In this document: positions 5,566 to 11,362 of the stretch, in pieces
Numbering within the stretch: the stretch's first letter is position 1
Layout: every line of letters starts with the position of its first letter
Assembly: GCA_030672255.1 (NCBI GenBank)
Contig: DAOVGU010000040.1
Location: forward strand, 1-17,003
DNA length: 17,003 bases
Direction of reading: 5' to 3'
From: a bacterium
GTDB taxonomy: Bacteria; Ratteibacteria; UBA8468
Position numbers and translations under genes: made by a program
Notes under the pieces: generated by a model
Database searches by the model: none
Told to the model about the DNA's origin: nothing
What the model saw: only the letters and a program-made list of their open reading frames with translations

Positions 5566-6853
5566 CTGTATGTATAATCCTCAAGAACGCTTTTACTACC
5601 TTTGGATCAAACTGGGTTCCGCTGTTTTTCTTTAGTTCTTTTATGGTTTTCTCCTTGGTAAGAGCCTTACGATAAGGTCTTTCAGAAAGCATAGCATCAA
5701 AGGCGTCTGCCACAGCCATTATCCTTGCCTCAACAGATATTTCCTTGCCTTTCTTGCCATCTGGATAGCCTTTCCCGTCATATCTTTCATGATGGCTTCT
5801 CACTGCTTTGATCACTCCATTCAGAAATGAGAGGGGTTCTAAAATCTTTGCCCCTTTCAAAGAATGGGTCTTTATTTCCTCCCATTCTTCTGGTGTTAAC
5901 TTATCTGGCTTGGCAAGGATGTAATCGTGGATACCAATCTTGCCTAAATCATGGAGTTTGGCGGCTCTTTCCACTACCTCCATCTGGTGGGGTGTAAGCT
6001 TCATTTGCTTGGCTATTGCAAGGGCATACTTGGTAACATTCTTGGAGTGAGTATGGGTATAATGGTCCTTCTCATCTATCACTTGGGCAAGGGCATCAAT
6101 GGTATTAAGATAAAGATTGTTGAGTCGCTCATAAAGCCTGGCATTCTCTATCGCTATTCCCGCCTGAAAGGCCAGGGTTTGAAGTAAAGATAATTCAGAA
6201 GGAGTGAAAGGCTTCCTTGTCATTTTATTGTTGACATTGATTACTCCTAAGACTTTTTCCTTTACTATGAGAGGAGCACTGATAAGGGATTTGGTGTAAT
6301 ATTTTTCCCTGTGCCTTAGCCTGAAACGGGGGTCTTTTTCTATATCCTTTACCAAAACAGCCTTTCTGTGTTGAACCACCCAGCCTGAGATTCTTTCTCC
6401 TTTTTTCAAAGAGGTTGTATCTACAATTTTTTTGTTTAATCCCCTGGCTGTCCTGATAGTAAGATTTTCTTTTTTCTCGTCCAGAAGAAGAATTGAGACG
6501 ATTTCTGCCTCAAAGATCCTGGCAGATTTGTTTATGATAATTTTGAGTACTTTCTCCAGAGAAAGGACTGAGGCCAAGGCCTGGTTGATTTCATAGAGAG
6601 TAGATAGTTCTTGTAGTCTTTGGTGAGCCAGCTTTTTGGTTACTTCATAAAGAAGAGAAGTCTCTTGGAGTTTCTGGTTTAACACCTCTACTTTTGCTTC
6701 CTTGAATATAGCTTTCTGCTTCTTTAGCTCATCTGCTATGAGTTTCATAGATTCTTCTCCGTCTCTTCCTTTCAGAAGTTCCTGCAGGTCCTTCTCAACT
6801 GCCTTGAGAACTCTTTTTTTAGTCTCTGAAGAATTCAACTTCTCTTCTTTCAT
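5558..6853 (-). CDS. GAF-HD-GYP cyclic-di-GMP phosphodiesterase
   Basis: A 431-aa cytosolic protein. Residues 1-90 form a long coiled-coil-like region (KDLQELLKGRDGEES and on). Residues about 97-240 are a GAF sensor domain (FEAEIVSILLLDEKKENLTI, SGWVVQHRKAVLVKDI, SAPLIVKEKVLGVINVNN). Residues 250-431 are an HD-GYP domain with H301-D302 (KLHDLGKIGI), H354-H355-E356 (SHHERYDGKGYP) and GYP at 362-364, plus ARIMAVADAFDAMLSERPYR. All metal ligands and the GYP motif are present, so hydrolysis of c-di-GMP to pGpG or GMP is expected. The start is ATG 6853, with only a weak SD. It lies 82 bases downstream of the XRE-cupin gene, with a palindrome between them. Its stop codon is inside the structured element 5454-5565. 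Confidence 0.93.
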   Translation of the reverse strand: MKEEKLNSSETKKRVLKAVEKDLQELLKGRDGEESMKLIADELKKQKAIFKEAKVEVLNQKLQETSLLYEVTKKLAHQRLQELSTLYEINQALASVLSLEKVLKIIINKSARIFEAEIVSILLLDEKKENLTIRTARGLNKKIVDTTSLKKGERISGWVVQHRKAVLVKDIEKDPRFRLRHREKYYTKSLISAPLIVKEKVLGVINVNNKMTRKPFTPSELSLLQTLAFQAGIAIENARLYERLNNLYLNTIDALAQVIDEKDHYTHTHSKNVTKYALAIAKQMKLTPHQMEVVERAAKLHDLGKIGIHDYILAKPDKLTPEEWEEIKTHSLKGAKILEPLSFLNGVIKAVRSHHERYDGKGYPDGKKGKEISVEARIMAVADAFDAMLSERPYRKALTKEKTIKELKKNSGTQFDPKVVKAFLRIIHTVL

Positions 6854-6901
6854 ATCCCAATCACATCTCTCTCTGAAAATTTTGTGTTTTGTTCAACAGA
6901 A

Positions 6902-6920
6902 ATTTAAGTATCACTTAAAT
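6902..6920. promoter_or_regulatory. Palindromic operator candidate upstream of HD-GYP gene
   Basis: ATTTAAGT-ATC-ACTTAAAT is a perfect inverted repeat with 8-bp arms in the 82-base gap between the XRE-cupin and HD-GYP genes. One arm, ACTTAAA, recurs at 7519-7525 over the -10 region of the XRE-cupin gene's own promoter. The regulator may therefore bind both (inference). Confidence 0.45.
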
Positions 6921-6935
6921 AAATAGAGAAAAAAA

Positions 6936-7484
6936 TCATTCCTTCCAGTCCGGGGAGGTGATTACCCATAAGGCTTTTGCCTTTTTCCTGCCGATGTTCA
7001 CCAGTTTATGGGGCTCAGCAGAGTCAAAACAGATACTGTCTCCATCTTCCATAACATATTCCTTTTTCCCTAAGATGAGTTTTACTCTGCCTTCAAAAAC
7101 TATTCCGAATTCCTGACCATGGTGATTACTCAACTCCTTACCAGTTTCTCCGCCCGGGTCTATAGTGAGAAGAAGCGGCTCTATCTTTATATCCAGACTC
7201 CCTGAGGCCAAGATTTCTCCCTTTGTTTTTGAGTCCTCACACTTAAATTCCTTTCTTTTGTCTTTTTTAATCAGAGCAAGTTTCTCGGCTTCTTCCTCAA
7301 AAAGATAACCAATCTTTACATTCAAGGTAGAGGCTATTTTTCTCAAGGTAGATATGGAAGAGGAAACCTTGTCTCGTTCTAATTGGGAGAGGAAACTGGG
7401 AGTGAGCCCTATCCTTTTGGAGAGGTCTTTTAAGGTTAATTTCTTATGTAAACGGATTTTCCTTAAATTTTCACCTATGCCCAT
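6936..7484 (-). CDS. XRE-family HTH regulator with cupin domain
   Basis: 182 aa, the standard size of the XRE-cupin regulators. Residues 7-61 are an HTH_3 domain (LRKIRLHKKLTLKDLSKRIG, then LTPSFLSQLERDKVSSSIST). Residues about 103-176 are a Cupin_2 barrel (TIDPGGETG, HHGQEFGIVFEGRVKLILGK, DGDSICFDSAEPHKLVNIG). Such proteins sense small molecules such as polyamines or amino-acid derivatives, or osmotic/redox cues, through the cupin. The cupin histidines H121/H122 and H159 are in the usual metal/ligand positions. The gene starts at ATG 7484 with a weak SD and has a promoter at 7514-7543 overlapped by a TTTAAGT half-site, suggesting autoregulation. The next gene is the HD-GYP phosphodiesterase. 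Confidence 0.92.
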   Translation of the reverse strand: MGIGENLRKIRLHKKLTLKDLSKRIGLTPSFLSQLERDKVSSSISTLRKIASTLNVKIGYLFEEEAEKLALIKKDKRKEFKCEDSKTKGEILASGSLDIKIEPLLLTIDPGGETGKELSNHHGQEFGIVFEGRVKLILGKKEYVMEDGDSICFDSAEPHKLVNIGRKKAKALWVITSPDWKE

Positions 7485-7513
7485 TTATATTCTCTCTTTT
7501 TGGACCAGCCAAA

Positions 7514-7543
7514 ATATTACTTAAACTAAACTGCTGATGTCCA
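7514..7543 (-). promoter_or_regulatory. Promoter of XRE-cupin gene with overlapping half-site
   Basis: Minus-strand TGGACA (7543-7538), 18-base spacer, TAATAT (7519-7514). TTTAAGT (7525-7519) abuts the -10 box and is the same half-site as in the palindrome 6902-6920. Confidence 0.4.
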
Positions 7544-7575
7544 AATATCTTTTCTATTATCCTGAGGAGGGATAG

Positions 7576-7616
7576 TGAAAATAAAAAAGCCCAGGTATTT
7601 TAAGAATACCTGAGCT
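7576..7616 (-). terminator. Rho-independent terminator of the sigma54-DBD/GIY-YIG gene
   Basis: On the minus strand an AGCTCAGGTATT/AATACCTGGGCT hairpin (7588-7616; eight perfect pairs plus three more past a mismatch, 5-base loop) runs straight into TTTTTTATTTT. It is oriented for the gene at 7770-9020. The plus strand lacks a T-run after the hairpin. Confidence 0.75.
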
Positions 7617-7647
7617 AAAATTTGAATGTTGTGTGAAAGGAGTTAGA

Positions 7648-7683
7648 TTGCTTGCTTGCTTGCGTGCTTGCTTGCTTGCTTGC
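7648..7683. repeat. (TTGC)9 tetranucleotide tract
   Basis: Nine TTGC units in tandem, the fifth being GTGC. The tract lies in the 3' untranslated stretch between the stop of the gene at 7770 and its terminator. Tetranucleotide tracts of this length are prone to slippage. Here no reading frame or promoter spacing obviously depends on it. Confidence 0.9.
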
Positions 7684-7696
7684 TTCTGCAAAACTC

Positions 7697-7712
7697 ATAA
7701 CATTTATGTTAT
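7697..7712. repeat. Short inverted repeat ATAACAT-TT-ATGTTAT
   Basis: Perfect 7-bp arms with a 2-base centre, between the TTGC tract and the stop of the gene at 7770. Without a T-run it is not a terminator. It could be a protein site or an RNA 3'-end hairpin. Confidence 0.35.
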
Positions 7713-7769
7713 CATACTATTTTAAAAAAATCAAATTTTATCTTGTTTCGCCCATCTGAAAATACTTTT

Positions 7770-9020
7770 CTAATTTTTACGACCTTTCAGTTTATTTCCT
7801 CTGGGCAAACTGCCATAAGTGGAAAAAAATAGATCCAGTAGTTTTCTTTCTTCTTCTCTCCAGGCATGGGGAAATTTAATATATCTGAAAAGACACCGGC
7901 AGGTTTTAATAAATCTTTTGATATCACCGTTTTTATTCCCATGGTTTAGGTGTTCTCTTAACCTTTTCTTTATGTCAGTAGTACTTCCGATATAGAAAAC
8001 TTTTGTAAAACCATTGGGATATTTTATCTCTTTGTTTTTAACGCAAAACTCATAAACCCCAGAGACTGCAGGGCAGTTTCGCCGAATGGATTCTTTTATT
8101 AAATCATAATACGGAGAAAAGTTAGCGGAAAGCGGAGGATATTTATAGATGAGAAACCTTCTTCGTGCTCTGGGGATTCCCAGGTCTTTTCGGTATTGGC
8201 TAATGGAATTTCTGGAAATGTAAATGCCGAATCTGTCCTTGAACAAATTTGCTATCTGATGATCTGTTAAGGGTATCTTTGATTTATCAGAATCAAGCCA
8301 TTTACTCTCCTCATCCAGTATTTTCTTCAACAATCTTTTATTTACCTCTGTTTTACTGGGGAAGAAAAATCTCAAACCTCTTTTCTCGCCAGCGGGAGTG
8401 AGAAGGGATATTCTGTTGACCAGACGGGAAATCCAGGAATGGTGAATAGCCACTGGTAGTTGGTTGCCACCTTGCTCTTTTTCCCAGGGAGCAGGTGGAC
8501 TGGTTAAATGACAATTTTTATTCAGATATTTGACCAGATCAACTTGACTGAGGGGCAGAAGTTCAAGCGGATCCGCTGTTTCAAAGTACCTTCTCTGGTA
8601 TCTAATCAGCTCCTGTAAAAGAATGTGCGTTAATCTATTTCTGGAGTTTATTCTTCTCAACCTGTAAAGGCAACTATCTGTGCTATCTGTTTCCGAGAGA
8701 GTGAGAAGTTTGTTCTTTATTATTTCATTTAATTTGTCCGGCTTAATCATGTAGAATTGGTTGAAGCCGTGGTAGGCGTATTTGATAGAAAAAGAATTTT
8801 TGTCTTTGCAGATTCTGGCGATTACATCAGGAGAAAGATTCTCTTCAAGATAGTCTTTGGATTTATTAAGAAGTTTGATAACCAACGGTAGATTTTTGAA
8901 AAGTGTAGAGTCCTCTATTTCTTCAATGATATTTCTGTATGTTTCTAACGGAAAGGAAAGAAACCTGGCAAAGATGATTCTGCCAATGAACTTAGCATGG
9001 TCTTTTGTCCATTTTTGCAA
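7770..9020 (-). CDS. Sigma-54 DNA-binding region fused to GIY-YIG endonuclease domain
   Basis: 416 aa. Residues about 120-290 follow the C-terminal half of RpoN in order: a core-proximal helix (RINSRNRLTHILLQELIRYQ, RRYFETADPLELLPLSQVDL), a SIHESTVSR-like segment (VAIHHSWISRLVNRISLLTP, 190-209), the FF segment (LRFFF, 216-220), PLTDHQIANLF (250-260) and an RpoN-box-like ISRNSISQYRKDLGIP (268-283; consensus ARRTVAKYRE). Residues 318-410 are GIY-YIG: GVY (321-323), FYIGST (342-347), KRLREHL with the catalytic Arg (352-358), Glu in REEERK (388-393), and YGSLPRGN (402-409). The sigma-54 region I (Gln-rich activator-interaction part) is absent, so it should not act as a normal sigma factor. A sequence-specific nuclease that targets sites resembling -24/-12 promoters, or a homing element, is conceivable (inference). 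The start is TTG 9020 (in-frame TAA just upstream, no SD). Single gene with its own terminator. Confidence 0.8.
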   Translation of the reverse strand: MQKWTKDHAKFIGRIIFARFLSFPLETYRNIIEEIEDSTLFKNLPLVIKLLNKSKDYLEENLSPDVIARICKDKNSFSIKYAYHGFNQFYMIKPDKLNEIIKNKLLTLSETDSTDSCLYRLRRINSRNRLTHILLQELIRYQRRYFETADPLELLPLSQVDLVKYLNKNCHLTSPPAPWEKEQGGNQLPVAIHHSWISRLVNRISLLTPAGEKRGLRFFFPSKTEVNKRLLKKILDEESKWLDSDKSKIPLTDHQIANLFKDRFGIYISRNSISQYRKDLGIPRARRRFLIYKYPPLSANFSPYYDLIKESIRRNCPAVSGVYEFCVKNKEIKYPNGFTKVFYIGSTTDIKKRLREHLNHGNKNGDIKRFIKTCRCLFRYIKFPHAWREEERKLLDLFFSTYGSLPRGNKLKGRKN

Positions 9021-9313
9021 AGTAAATAGTTAATGTTTTCCTCAATATCTATCAGAAACTCTATCACCAAGACTTTAAATAAAATAGAAGTTTAACAGTT
9101 TCTTTTTAAGAAATCAAAAAATAGAGTTGAAATTAATAGGGGGTTGTGTGATCCTATCCGTGGGCAAGATAAGTTCGGAGAAAATGCCATTCAGGAGAGA
9201 TAGCAAAATGGTATACTGATTTTGGGATTAAGAGATATTTTGAAGAGTAGGGTGGATTGTAATAATCCCTGAATCTGTGATAAAATGAACTGATATTCTA
9301 AAGTAAAGTCGCG
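9021..9313. other. Intergenic stretch, no gene seen
   Basis: AT-rich and without a convincing ORF on either strand. It holds the upstream regions of the divergent genes at 9020 (minus) and 9412 (plus). I saw no -24/-12 sigma-54 promoter (GG-N10-GC) placed to drive the sigma54-like gene, and only one possible plus-strand promoter (9257-9286). Confidence 0.5.
9257..9286 (+). promoter_or_regulatory. Possible promoter in front of the attC-flanked cassette
   Basis: TTGTAA (9257-9262), 18-base spacer, TAAAAT (9281-9286). It reads through the attC-like site at 9314-9388 into the cassette gene, the place where an integron Pc promoter would sit. The -35 match is only 4 of 6. Confidence 0.3.
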
Positions 9314-9388
9314 CATAAACGAAGTAGTTCATAAAATACGCCATTTCAGGGTCATAGACGAACTAGCTCGGATATGAACAGTTATATG
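9314..9388 (+). repeat. attC-like recombination site, upstream
   Basis: R''-like CATAAAC (9314-9320), L''-like GAAGTAGTTC (9321-9330), a 29-base variable part, L'-like GAACTAGCTCG (9360-9370) whose complement matches CGAAGTAGTTC at 9 of 11 positions, an unpaired spacer, and R'-like GTTATATG (9381-9388). The reverse complement of R' is CATATAAC, close to R''. Length (75 nt) and order fit integron attC sites. Confidence 0.6.
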
Positions 9389-10428
9389 AAATTGCCCGCA
9401 AAGAGTTAAACATGAATCATTTTAAAACAAAGAGTGAATTTGAATCTTTCATGAGGGAAATTGACACTATCCTGAAAGCAAAAAATATTCCTATCCCAAA
9501 CAGGCCTCTATATGCTTTCCGTGAAATCGCTGTTCGTCTCCATATCAATTTACCTATTACAAGTACTGGACAACCGATACCAAGTGTATATCATGGGGTA
9601 AGTTTGTCTGCTCATATACACAAATGGTTTGAAGACCTCTATGGAGATCGGTTGAAGATAGATTTTTCACCAGCTTATGTTGTACTCTCTATAGATAATG
9701 ATCCGTATCGATTAAAAATACCGAGAGTGTACGGTAAATGTAAATTTGTTTTTGATAAAACTTTCAAGAAAAGAGCTAATATATTTGTTAATACTACTGA
9801 TAACAAAAAAGGTTTAGAAATCAACCTATGCGAATTGATTCAGGACATTACTAAAAAGAAAATAAATTCTCTCTCTGTTGACGATCAAAAGAAAATAATG
9901 ATTTTTTCTGCCAATACTTTTAACACAATCTACAAGTTAGAGAAAATCGAATTACCTTTTAAAAATGAAGCTTTAAAAGATTTGGGATCAGCTGTAAAAT
10001 TTATTCTTAGTTACCGTGACAGTTTCGATCAATCAAAGTGGTTTTCTCTACAATTTACTGAGAAAGTCATGAAAGGGATGTTGAAAAAGCGTGGAATTGA
10101 TTTCAAGAAAAACCACAATCTTTCAGAACTTAACAGGAAATTAATAAATAACAATTTGAATATCATTCCTGATGTAATTATATCGAAAATTCAATGTTCC
10201 GCTGGCGTGCGTTATGGAGAAATAGATGTTACTCAAAAAGAAGCAGTTGAAGCTCATCATGCATCTCTTTTTGCATTAAAATGTTTATTGAAGGACATTC
10301 CCGATCATGTTGATCTCAATAGGTAATGTGCGGGAAACTTCATATAACAGCGGTTATGTGGCTATGGGTTATCCCCCTTGCCCTTCGGGACATCTTGCTA
10401 AAAGGCGGTGTTGTATATGCTGGAACCG
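9382..10428 (+). mobile_element. Integron-type gene cassette
   Basis: Bounded by the G/TT cleavage points of two attC-like sites. The cassette ends are nearly perfect inverted repeats: TTATATGAAATTGCCCGCA (9382-9400) and TGCGGGAAACTTCATATAA (10329-10347) match at 17 of 19 positions after reverse complementing. One gene (9412-10326) fills the cassette in the expected orientation, attC downstream. No integron integrase or further cassettes are visible in the window, so this is an isolated cassette or part of an integrase-less array. Confidence 0.6.
9412..10326 (+). CDS. Cassette protein with HEPN-like C-terminal domain
   Basis: 304 aa, no signal peptide. Residues 1-75 are helical (SEFESFMREIDTILKAKNIP). 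Residues 80-140 look beta-rich. Residues about 205-294 look like a HEPN helical domain: a helix with FSLQFTEKVMKGMLKKRGID, then FKKNHNLSELNRKL (compare the H-x-L segment after the second HEPN helix), then SAGVRYGEIDVTQKEAVEAH and HASLFALKCLL. A strict R-x4-6-H RNase motif is not evident: R267 is followed by H282-H283 at a longer distance. HEPN proteins are common in defence and stress systems, so an RNase-toxin or sensor role is possible but unproven. ATG 9412 has a weak AAGAG SD. It is the only gene between two attC-like sites. I do not recognise the N-terminal part. Confidence 0.75.
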   Translation: MNHFKTKSEFESFMREIDTILKAKNIPIPNRPLYAFREIAVRLHINLPITSTGQPIPSVYHGVSLSAHIHKWFEDLYGDRLKIDFSPAYVVLSIDNDPYRLKIPRVYGKCKFVFDKTFKKRANIFVNTTDNKKGLEINLCELIQDITKKKINSLSVDDQKKIMIFSANTFNTIYKLEKIELPFKNEALKDLGSAVKFILSYRDSFDQSKWFSLQFTEKVMKGMLKKRGIDFKKNHNLSELNRKLINNNLNIIPDVIISKIQCSAGVRYGEIDVTQKEAVEAHHASLFALKCLLKDIPDHVDLNR

Positions 10429-10434
10429 TTAGAC
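10341..10434 (+). repeat. attC-like recombination site, downstream
   Basis: R''-like CATATAAC (10341-10348), then AGCGGTTATGTGGC, a hairpin-rich middle with CCCTTCGGG, then GCTGGAACC and R' GTTAGAC (10428-10434), which fits GTTRRRY exactly. CAGC/GCTG (10348-10351 and 10419-10422) pair at the L boxes. The rest of the stem pairs poorly, so the site may be worn or hybrid. Confidence 0.55.
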
Positions 10435-10448
10435 TAAATTTGGGATAT

Positions 10449-10457
10449 TGATATAAT
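10449..10457 (+). promoter_or_regulatory. Extended -10 promoter of lipoprotein gene
   Basis: TGATATAAT is a perfect extended -10 (TGnTATAAT) 73 bases before the lipoprotein ATG. No good -35 is seen, and the -35 region falls in the attC R' box. Confidence 0.5.
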
Positions 10458-10529
10458 TCCCAGAGAAGATGAAAAAAATTCTAATATCATCTATACTATG
10501 AAGAAGAATTAAAAAAACAGGAGGATGAG

Positions 10530-11216
10530 ATGTCTAAAAAAATGTCTTGGGTAATGTGTGTTTCTATTCTTCTTGGTGGATGTGCAATGGGGGTTGACCG
10601 AGTTAAACTTTATGACCCTTTAGAGTATACCCCAAGCGAGAGGGAGGGGGGTTCACTTGCCTATGCAGATGTTCCGGAAATTAAACCAGTGACAGGAGAA
10701 AAAATACCAATAGCCATCAAAAAAATCAGAGATTCCCGCCCTGACATCTCAAAGATAGGAGTGAAGAAAAACACTTATGGAATAGTGATGGGCAAAGTAG
10801 ATGTTAAAAAAGGGGTAATTTTCTTAGATGTGTTTACAAAAAATTTGATTAACTCTCTCGAATTGGCCGGTTACGAGGTGACTTCTGAAAAGGACTTCAG
10901 GTCAATTCCGACTCTGAACTTAGATAAGTTTGCCGCATTGCTTGAAGCTGACGTGAGGACTTTCTGGGTAGAATTTAGCCCAGGGTTTTGGGCGGTTTCT
11001 GCGGATAGCGATGCCATTTTTGAAGTAAGATTATACGAGCCCGAGACAAACCGTGAAATTTGGAGCGAGACTTTCAGAGGAAAGGGTAAATCTCCAGGGT
11101 TAGTTATTACGCAAAGAGGATTCGAATCCAGCATTAACCAAGCATATAGTAAAGCAATGAAAAGTTTCTTCAAGACAATTTCTGATGAAGAACTAAGAAA
11201 TAAACTGAAAAAATGA
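10530..11216 (+). CDS. YajG-like lipoprotein
   Basis: 228 aa. MSKKMSWVMCVSILLGGCAM carries a lipobox, LGGC, with C18 as the lipidated residue. The mature part has IPIAIKKIRDSRPDISKIGV (the VxxVxDxR-type segment of YajG lipoproteins), GVIFLDVFTKNLINSLELAG and ...FEVRLYEPETNREIWSETFR. The predicted location is the periplasmic face of a membrane. Function is unknown in the family. Start ATG 10530 has SD AGGAGG (10519-10524) five bases upstream and an extended -10 promoter. It follows the cassette's attC directly, but no attC-like site follows it, so it is probably resident. Confidence 0.8.
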   Translation: MSKKMSWVMCVSILLGGCAMGVDRVKLYDPLEYTPSEREGGSLAYADVPEIKPVTGEKIPIAIKKIRDSRPDISKIGVKKNTYGIVMGKVDVKKGVIFLDVFTKNLINSLELAGYEVTSEKDFRSIPTLNLDKFAALLEADVRTFWVEFSPGFWAVSADSDAIFEVRLYEPETNREIWSETFRGKGKSPGLVITQRGFESSINQAYSKAMKSFFKTISDEELRNKLKK

Positions 11217-11362
11217 ATTTGCAAAGATAACATGATGGGTTGGGACCTAACAAGGCAAACTACCGTGTTGGCAATAATTCTACTAATTTAAATTCAATTG
11301 TCATATTGCGTCCATAACATTCTCAAATTATTTACCTTATAAAAATAATTGCCCATTATTAT

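Noticed and set aside
5415..5675. Plus-strand open frame across the structured element and the HD-GYP 3' end
   Set aside because: It lies antisense to a well-supported HD-GYP gene and to the stem-loop element, with no SD and no recognisable protein pattern.
7620..7720. CRISPR-like array at the TTGC tract
   Set aside because: The units are 4-bp tandem repeats without spacers; no CRISPR array was seen anywhere in the window.
9021..9140. Sigma-54 (-24/-12) promoter controlling the sigma54-DBD/GIY-YIG gene
   Set aside because: No GG-N10-GC element was found in a suitable position.
11233..11290. A third attC-like site after the lipoprotein gene
   Set aside because: ACCTAAC fits an R'' box, but no matching R' or pairing L boxes follow within the usual distance.
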